Assembly: GCA_963582345.1 (NCBI GenBank)
Contig: CAUZSN010000009.1
Span: 1 to 44,223 of the forward strand
Direction: 5' to 3'
Source: CAUZSN01 sp963582345
GTDB lineage: Bacteria; Planctomycetota; Planctomycetia; Planctomycetales; Planctomycetaceae
Length of the DNA: 44,223 bases
Each line of letters begins with the position of its first letter. The stretch's first letter is position 1. This document shows positions 8,915-17,036 of the stretch, in pieces. Both the position numbers and the translations under genes were made by a program. The notes beneath the pieces were generated by a model. That model was not told where the DNA came from. It was given only the letters and a program-made list of their open reading frames with translations, and ran no database searches.

Positions 8915-8935
8915 AAAAAAATCAAACGTCCGTTT
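8915..8935 (-). terminator. weak hairpin plus T-run between cpaB and cpaF
   Basis: Read on the minus strand, AAACG-GA-CGTTT (8935-8924) is followed two bases later by seven Ts (8921-8915). The stem is short and only 40% GC, so read-through or attenuation is more likely than full termination. A direct repeat, TCGACATCC, lies next to it at 8892-8900 and 8905-8913. Confidence 0.3.
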
Positions 8936-9002
8936 TTTAAGACCGTATCGTTTCGGACTGTCGTCCTTATGTGTCATCTACGTGTGTTTCGAATTTTCCC
9001 AA

Positions 9003-9752
9003 TCATTCCTCTTTCAGTGCCGGATGCAATAACAATTGGATTCCTCGAAAATTCGTCACGTGCAACACTTCCGAAATTCGCTGCGCTTTTAGTTCCAGTT
9101 CATTCCCGCGTTTCTTGATCGCGATGGCAATTACGTTTTCTGCCCCTGCGGACACGCCGGCTGCTTGCTGAACGTCCCGTCGGCCCTTTCGGTTGCCAAG
9201 AGCAAGAACGCGGAACGGACCGATGATTTCGTCTCCCGCGCCTACAGGTGCCACCTCGACACCGATACCATCTGAACCGTTCAGCTTCGAAGGACTCCCG
9301 ACTGTAAACCGAGACACCTTGAACGACACTTGATCGCCTGGATTCACGTGCATCGGATTGAATGTGCGGGAATCGACGGGCAGCCACATGACCAATTCAT
9401 CTTTGCCGATCAACTTGTTCAAGTCTTTTCGCGCCGGAGTTTTCAGATCCTGAGCTAACAAAATTTCGCTTCCTTCATACCTTTTTATCGCAAACATGCC
9501 AAGAACCGCATCCAAATCGCGCCATCTAACGGCTACCGCATCCAAATTGCCAAGTTGGTTCTGAGGGATCTCGAGTTTTGAAAAATGTTCCGCTTTGAAG
9601 CGATCGCCTGACTTGAGACTTGTGCCGGACTTTGTAGCGACAAACGAAACTCGCGAGTAATTGTCGGCCTGCCGAGAAATATAGAACCAATTGCAGATGG
9701 CACCGATAATTCCCAGCGAAGCCGCGATGATAATTCCCTGCAAGCCTTTCAT
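9003..9752 (-). CDS. cpaB: Flp pilus assembly protein CpaB-like (SAF domain)
   Basis: A 249-aa periplasmic, membrane-anchored protein of the CpaB/RcpC type, which helps assemble or stabilise the pilus channel. Seen: an N-terminal membrane helix (GIIIAASLGIIGAICNWFYI), a SAF/AFP-like domain with the pattern SGTSLKSGDRFKAEHF and YEGSEILLAQDLKTP, and a second domain around VDSRTFNPMHVNPGDQVSF, as in the family. The ATG at 9752 is supported by a 4-bp ATGA overlap with the stop of the gene upstream; an ATG 12 bp earlier is less likely. In other Tad loci CpaB sits next to the CpaC secretin, but no secretin gene follows here. Confidence 0.8.
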   Translation of the reverse strand: MKGLQGIIIAASLGIIGAICNWFYISRQADNYSRVSFVATKSGTSLKSGDRFKAEHFSKLEIPQNQLGNLDAVAVRWRDLDAVLGMFAIKRYEGSEILLAQDLKTPARKDLNKLIGKDELVMWLPVDSRTFNPMHVNPGDQVSFKVSRFTVGSPSKLNGSDGIGVEVAPVGAGDEIIGPFRVLALGNRKGRRDVQQAAGVSAGAENVIAIAIKKRGNELELKAQRISEVLHVTNFRGIQLLLHPALKEE

Positions 9753-10822
9753 GGTCGACCCCAATCTTCGGTTTCTCGCGTCGGAACAGAACCGGTAGGA
9801 CGAATTGTGACGTGCATGAATCCACTCAGGCTGCTTTCACCGTCGTGTCGGAGCATCACGTCAATCCAAGCGGGTGACGATTCAAATGAAGCGGCATACC
9901 GGCAAGACCAGCCAGCATCGGATGCTTCCCATGGCCGGATGACCTTCCAGCCGTATTTGCAAAACGAATGTTGAAAAAAAATGATCCATGCCCGTGCGAC
10001 CTCTTCTCCCTCAAACACCATAATCACACCACCGGCCTGGTCCCGAATCGACAGCACCTGCCGGCTATTTGGAGGCATCGGGAATTCCGGAAGGCTCACT
10101 GGCATCGGAATTGGCCGAGAATCTCGAAACCAATACAGCGTCCAATGGTTGTTACCGTAGGGAACCACCAGACCCCAGCATACCACACGCTGCCGAACTG
10201 CGGAACCAGGTTCCGATCGATTCTTGTGACCTTCGAGTGCCACCACATCCGGCCAGAGGCGTGTTGCGACAATTGTCGTCATAGGATGGTCCAAACGGTA
10301 TAGTCGCCATTGCCCCGGTCGTTCTTCGATCGGGGCAATGTTGTTCAGTCTTTGCCCCAGTTTCTGCTGAATCACGTCCGCGCGATTCGAATCGTCCGTG
10401 CCGAAATTGCCGATTGATTCGTCGGACTGGACAGTTTCGCGGCACTGTGACAACAACACGTCAAATGCGCGATCGAAATCGCCGTGGACTTGTTGTCGCT
10501 GAACGGCAAATGGGTGGTCGCCGAACTGCATCGAAACAAGCGTTTTTCCGACTCCCCAACCAACGTTCGCTCCGGCGACTGAATGTGCCAATTCCATCGG
10601 AAATTGCGTTTCGTCCAGGTCGACCGACCACCACTCAACCAGTTGGCCGCCCAGCATCAAACCGCCGATGACAACAATAGCGATACCCAACAAGTCAGTC
10701 GAGCGGCTGTGAAGTTGTCGAGCGACCCGTGCAAAGCTAGGCGGTTCCTTTACCTTTGAAGGTAATTCGTCCGTAACATCGAAGTGTGTTGAATGGGAGC
10801 CAGATGATGGGTTCGCAAACAT
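9749..10822 (-). CDS. unknown membrane-anchored protein of the Tad locus
   Basis: A 357-aa protein not recognised by family. An N-terminal cytoplasmic tail of about 40 residues precedes one membrane helix (LLGIAIVVIGGLMLGGQLVEWW, about 43-65). The rest is a soluble, Trp-rich region, presumably periplasmic, with no repeated motif or catalytic signature. It overlaps cpaB by ATGA and follows a TadE-like gene by four bases, so it is firmly in the operon. A role in pilus assembly is likely from context only. Its ATG at 10822 gives MFANPSSGS. An outer-membrane or periplasmic partner of CpaB is one guess; nothing in the sequence decides. Confidence 0.6.
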   Translation of the reverse strand: MFANPSSGSHSTHFDVTDELPSKVKEPPSFARVARQLHSRSTDLLGIAIVVIGGLMLGGQLVEWWSVDLDETQFPMELAHSVAGANVGWGVGKTLVSMQFGDHPFAVQRQQVHGDFDRAFDVLLSQCRETVQSDESIGNFGTDDSNRADVIQQKLGQRLNNIAPIEERPGQWRLYRLDHPMTTIVATRLWPDVVALEGHKNRSEPGSAVRQRVVCWGLVVPYGNNHWTLYWFRDSRPIPMPVSLPEFPMPPNSRQVLSIRDQAGGVIMVFEGEEVARAWIIFFQHSFCKYGWKVIRPWEASDAGWSCRYAASFESSPAWIDVMLRHDGESSLSGFMHVTIRPTGSVPTRETEDWGRP

Positions 10823-10826
10823 AATT

Positions 10827-11930
10827 TTAAGGAACCAATAAATCTCGGAATCGTTCGAGCTGTTGAATCCAGGTCTCCAAACTGGCCTTTTGACTGTGCA
10901 TGGCCGGCAGCGCTTGTTGAATCATCTGCACGATCCCAGGAGGAATGTTGGGACTATTCAGTATGTTCTCAAGACTTTCGATAAAGTCCAAATGACTCTG
11001 GTACATGTTCAAATAATCACGAGTCATTCGGCCGGGGACCCCAGCATCACGCAGATTGCTGCGCGGTCGTTCTTTCCCCTGGATTTCGCTAATCAGCGGT
11101 TCTTCAACGCTCTCGAACATGATGGCCGGATCCATCGAGCAGACCTGTTCGGGGTTCAGCAGCCGGCGACGCAGACCACCATCTTCCGGCAAATGGTAGT
11201 CGGGAAATCGCCCGATGCCATATGGAGGCGAATAGGACAAACCTGCTGGCGGCGGGTAGCGCAGTTCCATATTCCGATCGAGTAAACGAAGCACGGGATC
11301 GTCCGGATTCATCAGGATGGCAACAACTGCCTGCGTGTAGTTTGCGATCTCGTCGGGGATCTGCCCCGAAAGATCAACTGGATACAGGAATAGAATACGC
11401 CGAGTCTGATTGCTGGGAATATTCATTTGTTCGTACTGCCAGCAATTGTCCAAGACGAGATGTTCGCGATACATATCGATTCCGTGAGGCGGCATCTTGG
11501 CCATTACCGGAAAATCCCGCTGGATGCGGGCTAAGCCTTTCCGCAGCCCGTCCTTCATCTCAAACAGTTCCTCGCGTACCGGAATTGATTTTCCCGTTTC
11601 GGGATCAACCAGTAATGGACCGCGAACAACAGTAAAATCGACATACGGATCATTCGCCATTAGCGGTGGCAAGCCATCATCCAAATCCAACGTGGCGGAC
11701 TCCGGCCAACCAATCGGGTGCGGATCGCTTGAACCGGTGCGTGGCCAAAGCGTGCGTAGGACGGACTGCCGTGAATTCGCCAACGTGCGAACTTTCCAGG
11801 AACCGGCAGTACCCATAACGATCATCAACCCCATGATGAACAGCAACACCGGAAGACTCAGAACCAGTTCCAATGGTGCCAGTCCAGCACGTGGATGCCA
11901 TCGGTCTGTGTGATTGCAATAAGTTGTCAT
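10827..11930 (-). CDS. TadE-like pseudopilin with a large C-terminal domain
   Basis: A 367-aa protein with a prepilin-like N terminus: residues about 13-42 read H-P-R-A-G-L-A-P-L-E-L, then LSLPVLLFIMGLMIV, that is, a Gly followed five residues later by Glu and then a hydrophobic helix, the arrangement of TadE minor pseudopilins. The C-terminal ~300 residues are hydrophilic, with proline-rich stretches and a helical end (SPNIPPGIVQMIQQALPAM). It is much longer than usual TadE proteins (150-200 aa). It sits between two more TadE/TadG-like proteins on one side and an unknown Tad-locus protein on the other. Processing by the locus's own prepilin peptidase is inference. Confidence 0.7.
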   Translation of the reverse strand: MTTYCNHTDRWHPRAGLAPLELVLSLPVLLFIMGLMIVMGTAGSWKVRTLANSRQSVLRTLWPRTGSSDPHPIGWPESATLDLDDGLPPLMANDPYVDFTVVRGPLLVDPETGKSIPVREELFEMKDGLRKGLARIQRDFPVMAKMPPHGIDMYREHLVLDNCWQYEQMNIPSNQTRRILFLYPVDLSGQIPDEIANYTQAVVAILMNPDDPVLRLLDRNMELRYPPPAGLSYSPPYGIGRFPDYHLPEDGGLRRRLLNPEQVCSMDPAIMFESVEEPLISEIQGKERPRSNLRDAGVPGRMTRDYLNMYQSHLDFIESLENILNSPNIPPGIVQMIQQALPAMHSQKASLETWIQQLERFRDLLVP

Positions 11931-11950
11931 GGAATTGGGATTTGTCGTTT

Positions 11951-13576
11951 TTAGTGATTGTTGATCACCTTAAACTCGCGACTGTCGATTTCAGAAAAGT
12001 TTGGAGGTCTCATTCCGACCAACTTTCCCCCCGGATTATTTTGAAGGATCTCCGGAAGTCGAGAACCTGTCGCGGGCACTAATTGGACCATCCAATTCTG
12101 GTTCAGTAAGTCCCAGTGAGTCGGCCAGTTTTCCAACCCCCAATGTTCCTGTGGGTCGGTCGGATCCTGCGGCTCGAGACTCGCCGTTGGTACTTCGTGC
12201 GGCAGCTCCAGATCACTCGCAAAGCCGTAAGTGCCTCCCAAGTTGACGGTGTCAGTATCCGACTGATTCTGTGGGTTCGCTCCGCTGAACCAACGTACCA
12301 GTCGCGGACGAGGAACGAATAAAGAAACTTGGGCAAATGTTACGGCGTCCGATTTGCGGCGCAAAGGATTCTGGAAAAGTCCAGGACCCGACTCACGCAG
12401 GTGTCCTCGATAAACCACCGACGCGAAGTTGAAGTTTTTTTCGACGTATTGGTCCAAGTCGATGTCCTGTCTCAAAGCCTGCATCAACATCGGGAAGTGG
12501 TCATAATTCCGTCGTGACAAGCGCATCGCCTGTTCCAAATTACGCAATTGGCTCTCCACGTCGACGCCAAATTCGGTTTTGCGGATAACCATTGGCAAAT
12601 TGGTGACCGGATATTCGATGTTCAGAAGTTGTTCCAATTGGGCACATGTGGCGATTCGCCACAAATGGAAATAGTTGGACATCTTGGCGGCCCGATTGAA
12701 GAACGATAGCTTGTCGAAATTCCACGCGTCCAGAAAGCCCTTAGCCAAATCACGCCGCTGGCGAATGGCTGTCGTCAGATAGTCTTCGGAAAACGGAGTG
12801 CTAGCAAAATCGCCTTCCACCGGATCAGGATCAATGATCGGCAGAGTCCGCTTTAGCGGATCGTCTTCATTGGGATAGCCAACGGGCATTACGTTCATTC
12901 GCCACAACACGCCGATCTGTGGACCGCGATTGATTGTCGTCGGTCCGCCACTGTTAGCGTGCCGTTGCGTGACTTGATCGGCTGTATTCTGCGCCAATTC
13001 AGGAATTGAACGAATCAAAGTCCTCTGAAATGTGGGGATTAGTTTTTGTTCGAGCGTGTATTCAAACACATCTAAAGTTAGTGCGGATGAGGCGGCCGTT
13101 ATTTCGCCGTAAGTGGTTACCGCTTGCCGCTCCAAGGGGACTTTTCCGACAATCGCGTTTCCCAACAGACGAAACGGTTCGAATTCGGCTTGCAATAATA
13201 TTTGACCCGCAACATCCCAGGCGTCTAGAATTCCGGGCACCAATTGTTCGGCGTTGCGGTCGCGTCCTTCGCGCAGGAACGCCGTAATGGCAAAAACGTC
13301 TGACAGCAAATGATTAGTGAATGCGACCACGTTCATTCCGCGAGCCAGAACGACTCCACCGGAATACGCTGAGGCATCCGCCGCGTTTTGCATCGTGACT
13401 TTGTCGTCCACGTGCCGGGCGACGTTTACGATCATCACCAACAGCATCGTGAACATCAACAAGGCGAAGACCGAAATAATGCTAATCGTTCCGCGTTGGT
13501 CGCTATGGACTCGACACAAAAAACAATACGGCGAGAGGACTGCACGCCGGCCGAATTCAATAATGTGATTGCTCAT
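11951..13576 (-). CDS. TadG-like pilus-associated protein
   Basis: A 541-aa protein. A basic, Cys-containing N terminus is followed by QRGTISIISVFALLMFTMLLV, a membrane helix near residues 29-50, then VARHVDDKVTMQNAADASAYSGG, the hallmark of TadG-like (Flp pilus-assembly TadE/G) proteins: a helix just after the membrane segment with the N-A-A-D-A-[AS] pattern. The large remainder is a surface or periplasmic domain without a recognisable von Willebrand domain. The GTISI stretch lacks the Glu+5 of true pseudopilins, as usual in TadG. The ATG at 13576 overlaps the end of the upstream TadE-like gene by 20 bp, so translation may be coupled. Confidence 0.8.
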   Translation of the reverse strand: MSNHIIEFGRRAVLSPYCFLCRVHSDQRGTISIISVFALLMFTMLLVMIVNVARHVDDKVTMQNAADASAYSGGVVLARGMNVVAFTNHLLSDVFAITAFLREGRDRNAEQLVPGILDAWDVAGQILLQAEFEPFRLLGNAIVGKVPLERQAVTTYGEITAASSALTLDVFEYTLEQKLIPTFQRTLIRSIPELAQNTADQVTQRHANSGGPTTINRGPQIGVLWRMNVMPVGYPNEDDPLKRTLPIIDPDPVEGDFASTPFSEDYLTTAIRQRRDLAKGFLDAWNFDKLSFFNRAAKMSNYFHLWRIATCAQLEQLLNIEYPVTNLPMVIRKTEFGVDVESQLRNLEQAMRLSRRNYDHFPMLMQALRQDIDLDQYVEKNFNFASVVYRGHLRESGPGLFQNPLRRKSDAVTFAQVSLFVPRPRLVRWFSGANPQNQSDTDTVNLGGTYGFASDLELPHEVPTASLEPQDPTDPQEHWGLENWPTHWDLLNQNWMVQLVPATGSRLPEILQNNPGGKLVGMRPPNFSEIDSREFKVINNH

Positions 13577-14576
13577 AAGATAACACCGGTTTGAAACCTT
13601 CGTTGGTCATCGTCGCTGAAGCTACAATGGGTGTCGTATACACTTCGCTTGGGTTACGGTCGGGACGACTCTGAATATGGGGACTAACCAGATCGGACTG
13701 TCCGCTCTCGCGCACAATGTACTTCGCAAGAAATCGTCCTGGACCTGGCAGCAGCGCAAAGTGGTGGTATACCGTAATCGTCACGGGATCTTGCCAGCCG
13801 ACTTCGTGTGGGTCCCAGACACGAATAAGCTCTCCATTGGGAAGACGAACCGGGAGGCGCGGATTATAGGATGGACCTTGACGAGTATTCTTGTCGGTGA
13901 AACCGATCAAAAGTTCGGTGTTCCAATAGCTATAGGCAATTTTGTTCTGTATCCGATGCGGGATGCGCGCATTGATCTGAGAATCAGGGACCATTGTCCG
14001 ATACAAGGCATTGACCACATCGGGCACTCGGGCAGCATCGCCCTGCAGTTGATGGCCCAAATCGCGCGACGGGGAGATTGGAGCACACGCCAACACAGCA
14101 GCCACGAAAACCTTTTGATACTTGTACGAACTATCCGAGAGCTGGATTTCTCGTTGATCCTGAATATCGCTATCGGCCACCAGGCTATCGAAGTATTGTA
14201 AGTGCAATGTGGAAGTCTCACGAATCGGCGGAGGCAGGTTGTCTTCCCCCTCATGATGGTACCCAGTGATTCTCGAATGAGCAGGGAACCAGACCGAAGC
14301 CGCTCGGGTCGCTGCGTACGCGGCATAGTTGACCGTCATAATGCCAATCATCAACTGGCTGACTTGCACGATGAACATGACCAGCACGACAAAGATCGGC
14401 AATGTCAGCACGAAGCTAAGGCTCTGCACAGCCCCTTGCTGACAGCGGTGTAACCGCTTTAGCCGAGATAGGTGTAATCGGGCCCCGCTAAGCTGCATCA
14501 CTGCGCGTAACAGAACAAATGAGGCCGCCAGGACCAAAACGCAGGGCAAACAGGCTTCTAGGATCGCTCGGTTCAC
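13557..14576 (-). CDS. TadE-like pilus-associated protein
   Basis: A 339-aa TadE-family protein. Its second hydrophobic segment, Q-Q-G-A-V-Q-S-L-S-F-V-L-T-L-P then IFVVLVMFIVQVSQL, is followed by NYAAYAATRAASV, which is the TadE helix arrangement. An extra N-terminal hydrophobic segment (CLPCVLVLAASFVLLRAV) precedes it and depends on the GTG start at 14576; an ATG at 14498 would remove it. I kept the longer frame because the hydrophobic segment is clearly biased, but the start is unsettled. The C-terminal ~250 residues are a soluble domain. Three large TadE/TadG-like proteins follow each other in this operon. Confidence 0.75.
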   Translation of the reverse strand: MNRAILEACLPCVLVLAASFVLLRAVMQLSGARLHLSRLKRLHRCQQGAVQSLSFVLTLPIFVVLVMFIVQVSQLMIGIMTVNYAAYAATRAASVWFPAHSRITGYHHEGEDNLPPPIRETSTLHLQYFDSLVADSDIQDQREIQLSDSSYKYQKVFVAAVLACAPISPSRDLGHQLQGDAARVPDVVNALYRTMVPDSQINARIPHRIQNKIAYSYWNTELLIGFTDKNTRQGPSYNPRLPVRLPNGELIRVWDPHEVGWQDPVTITVYHHFALLPGPGRFLAKYIVRESGQSDLVSPHIQSRPDRNPSEVYTTPIVASATMTNEGFKPVLSYEQSHY

Positions 14577-14670
14577 AGCTGCTCGACCGACTGATCAGTA
14601 TTAGTCGCGGGAAAACTGGCACACAGGCAGCAGGCCCGCCATAAACTATACAAGTGTCGTGTTGCTTTCC

Positions 14671-15219
14671 TTACATCGAATTCAACAGACAATCTTTCGC
14701 AACAACGCAGACGGCTGCAAAACCTGATGGAGCGAGAAATAAGCCCCTTTTTAATGGGGCCCGTTCCTTATCCGTCAATGGAACCCAACTTCTGGCTCGC
14801 GCGATGATCACCAGATGTTGAACACACTTCGAGACGATTCGCAGGAAGCCGATTTGCCAGATCAACAAGACCAGACCCAAGATTGCGCCCAGGACAAACG
14901 TCCACAGAATAGCCTGAATCCCGTTTTCGAGGCCGAGAAAGGCTCCGATCATGGCGATCAACTTTACGTCACCCCCCCCCATGTTGAAGAATACAAAACA
15001 CACGAGCATAATGAAGCCACAAGCACCGAAGCCCGCGAGACTTTGTAGTAGCCTTTCCAAAACTGAACCGATTGTAATGACTCCAAAACCGAAGGAGTTT
15101 AAAGCAATGCCGGCGACAATGCCCGGGTAGGTCAGCCAGTTGTAAACCTTGTGCTGTGTCACGTCCGTGACCGTTGCGATCAATAACAGACACAGCAGCA
15201 GGACGAAGGAAATCATCAA
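14671..15219 (-). CDS. A24-family prepilin peptidase (TadV/CpaA-like)
   Basis: A 182-aa membrane aspartic protease that cleaves the leader of Flp pilins and TadE-like pseudopilins on the cytoplasmic side of the membrane. The two catalytic aspartates are visible: Asp19 in ATVTDVTQHKVYNWLTY near the end of the first helix, and the Asp of MGGGDVKL before the later helix. At least four hydrophobic segments are seen. The compact form without an N-terminal methylation domain is typical of TadV/CpaA. The GGGD coding region contains a G9 homopolymer (see separate entry). It follows the 71-aa Flp-like pilin gene by 33 bp. Confidence 0.88.
   Translation of the reverse strand: MMISFVLLLCLLLIATVTDVTQHKVYNWLTYPGIVAGIALNSFGFGVITIGSVLERLLQSLAGFGACGFIMLVCFVFFNMGGGDVKLIAMIGAFLGLENGIQAILWTFVLGAILGLVLLIWQIGFLRIVSKCVQHLVIIARARSWVPLTDKERAPLKRGLFLAPSGFAAVCVVAKDCLLNSM
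14972..14980 (-). repeat. G9 homopolymer inside the prepilin peptidase gene
   Basis: Nine consecutive C on the plus strand (G on the coding strand) encode the three Gly before the catalytic Asp (codons ATG GGG GGG GGT GAC). Tracts of this length are prone to slipped-strand mutation. Gain or loss of one base would shift the frame just before the catalytic aspartate and inactivate the peptidase. Confidence 0.8.
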
Positions 15220-15252
15220 GAGTTTCCGGTTCAGACAACCGAAGCGGTGCCA

Positions 15253-15468
15253 CTAAGTCGGCCCGATCACTCCTTCCCGACCCTCTTCTAAGTCCTCAAG
15301 GCCACGATTAAAGTAACCTTTGATCTTAGGCCAGCCATACTGGTAGAGGAAGATCAAAATCGGTAACGCGATGGCACCAATAATTAAGACTGTCTCGAGA
15401 CTGACGGACCCTCGTTCATCATTGCGAACTCGCTCCAACAGCATTCTAAAGGATGGCGATGTTTGCAC
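15253..15468 (-). CDS. Flp/Fap-type pilin-like protein
   Basis: A 71-aa protein with a basic leader (LLERVRNDERG) followed by SVSLETVLIIGAIALPILIFLY. The arrangement Gly, then Glu five residues later, then a ~20-residue hydrophobic helix is that of class IVb Flp prepilins; cleavage after the Gly is expected. The short polar tail (YFNRGLEDLEEGREGVIGPT) is acidic. It is the best candidate for the major pilin of this locus, just upstream of the prepilin peptidase. The ATG at 15468 is the only close start. In many Tad loci several such pilins are encoded side by side, as here. Confidence 0.82.
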   Translation of the reverse strand: MQTSPSFRMLLERVRNDERGSVSLETVLIIGAIALPILIFLYQYGWPKIKGYFNRGLEDLEEGREGVIGPT

Positions 15469-15540
15469 GGCTCGGCCTCTCTGATATGGACGAACAATAG
15501 ATATGTAACAGCTGACTACCGGGGCCCCGAGAAAATCGAG

Positions 15541-15735
15541 TTACATAAACGGCCACGCGATTAGAACACACGTCATTTCATAAACTAGTTTAATGATGCG
15601 TCTGCCGGTCGGTACGACGAAGGCTACTAACGGCAAGATTATACACAGAACCAAAACATAGTCCAAAGTGGACACACCGTGGCGAGGGTATTGTCGTGAT
15701 CGCAACTGTCGTCTGATGGACCTCATCAAGTTCAT
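15541..15735 (-). CDS. second Flp-like pilin with Asp at position +5
   Basis: About 64 aa from an ATG at 15735. The frame is open to 15780 and a further ATG lies at 15726, so the start is uncertain. A strongly basic leader (RSIRRQLRSRQYPRHG) precedes VSTLDYVLVLCIILPLVAFVV, with Gly at the predicted cleavage site. Position +5 is Asp, not the usual Glu. The tail is PTGRRIIKLVYEMTCVLIAWPFM, a second hydrophobic stretch. It is first in the locus on the minus strand, 73 bp before the other Flp-like gene. It could be a minor pilin or a diverged one. Confidence 0.72.
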   Translation of the reverse strand: MNLMRSIRRQLRSRQYPRHGVSTLDYVLVLCIILPLVAFVVPTGRRIIKLVYEMTCVLIAWPFM

Positions 15736-15856
15736 CCATTTGACAATTATAGTCGCGGTGTGTAATCCAGTTACGGACAAACGGCACCGTTTCTGGGATT
15801 CTGGAAGTTATCGTTCCAAAAATGGCTAACTCGCCTAATTCATAGCGTATCGCTTT

Positions 15857-15872
15857 TGCAAATCGTATTCCA
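15857..15872 (-). promoter_or_regulatory. possible sigma-54 promoter for the Tad locus
   Basis: On the minus strand TGG-N8-TTGCA (TGGAATACGATTTGCA) has GG and GC ten bases apart, matching the -24/-12 pattern of sigma-54 promoters. It lies about 120 bp upstream of the first pilin start. Sigma-54 control of pilin genes is known elsewhere. A chance match somewhere in a window this size is plausible, but its placement is apt. Confidence 0.3.
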
Positions 15873-15967
15873 GAGCTTTGACATAATACTGCACTCTTCG
15901 GCGAAATAACTCGTTTGAATTCTGCACTCGGTCAAGACCACGAATATTCGTGCTGCAGCTTTATGTG

Positions 15968-16833
15968 CTACAGGGCTTCGTCCGCCGTCGCTTCATCCTC
16001 AGCTTCATCCTCAGCATCAAACGTTACGTCAATTGTGCCAAACCGAACTTTGATAATGTCGGCATGGTGACGTGCAAAGAAAACGCCTTCGATCCGATCA
16101 ATGATGGTCGCTCCGGTCGCGGATCGGACTTCGATATCGCCAAAACCGAACAACAAATACCTGCGCAGCAAACACGGAAACACGGCGACAAATGTCTTCG
16201 CGCCTTTGGCGATCGTGCGGTCCTTTTCCTGGAAGTTTTCGTGTTCCAGATAGTTGCCTCGCGGCTTCAATTGCCAGCGGTCTTTCAGCCGCCGCCACGC
16301 CGCAACACAGACTAAAGACAATTCCCAGCACAAGAGAAACGATCATGGGGACTCCGGAATCAACGCCTACGTCTATTTTGGTAAGTCGCTGCCACAGCCA
16401 TTTAAGGATTTTTACGTCGCTCAACGCCTGAATTAACCAAAATCCCAGCACCGCAACCACAATCGACGCAAGTAGAAATCCGACTGCCACACGATCAAAC
16501 TGTAGTCCCATCAAGATCACGGTGAACGTCAGAACAAACAGCCAGATCCATCCCAAAGAGTCAAAAACGTCCAGTCCTTCGGGGTTCGAATTGAACTGGA
16601 AATAGTCGGCGATGACCGTCCCGAGCGTCACCAGCCATCCCACCCAGATCAAATGTATGGTGCACACAAAGTTTGGGTGTGAGTAAAACTCCATATTTCC
16701 CCCCTACTACCCACTTGCCGGCAAGCTGACGCCGGAACACGCCAAATGGCAGTGGAAAAAATATCAATCCGATACTGCCGAAAAATCGCCGCGAGAAACT
16801 CCAAACTACTCCAGGCCGTCGCTCGTCTGCCAT
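15968..16833 (-). pseudogene. membrane protein split across frames (probable frameshift)
   Basis: No family is recognised, but one coherent protein seems to be spread over successive frames. The 5' part from 16694 (MEFYSHPNFV) has three or four membrane helices (LIWVGWLVTLGTVIADYF; WIWLFVLTFTVILMG; VGFLLASIVVAVLGFWLI; VPMIVSLVLGIVFSL). Near 16310-16330 the sense moves to the next frame, which continues VCVAAWRRLKDRWQLKPRG, then a soluble domain (GAKTFVAVFPCLLRRYLLFG, DIEVRSATGATIIDRIEGVF) and an acidic tail (DAEDEAEDEATADEAL) ending at 15968. Upstream, 16700-16833 in a third frame reads like an N terminus (MADERRPGVVWSFSRRFFGS), meeting the second frame at a G6 run (16699-16704). One or two single-base changes could restore one ORF; a sequencing error is the simplest alternative. 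Confidence 0.6.
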
Positions 16834-16980
16834 CACAAGTGCTCCTCGTGTGTCAAATTCGTTATAGTCTTGATTCGTTCTCTGAATAAAATAGCACCAA
16901 TTTCAACGTCGACATCATAGCACGCAGATTGATGATACACCGGTCAGTACAATGACAATGTGCACAGCTGGTTTGAACGA

Positions 16981-16993
16981 TCACCGCCGGTGA
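16981..16993. promoter_or_regulatory. 13-bp palindrome upstream of the SDR gene
   Basis: TCACCG-C-CGGTGA is a perfect inverted repeat about 44 bp before the ATG at 17037. It could be an operator or a start-proximal hairpin. Confidence 0.25.
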
Positions 16994-17036
16994 CTACGAT
17001 GATCGTCAAACGGTTAAAGAGAGCACAAACGGATTT

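Noticed and set aside
1452..13257. A 17-mer, AATTGTTCGGCGTTGCG, at about 1452 and again at about 13241
   Set aside because: Only two copies, one inside a gene; a single 17-base match is not far from chance for a window of this size.
16192..16431. Plus-strand frames across 15950-16436
   Set aside because: They are antisense to the frameshifted membrane gene, whose hydrophobic segments and acidic tail make more sense.
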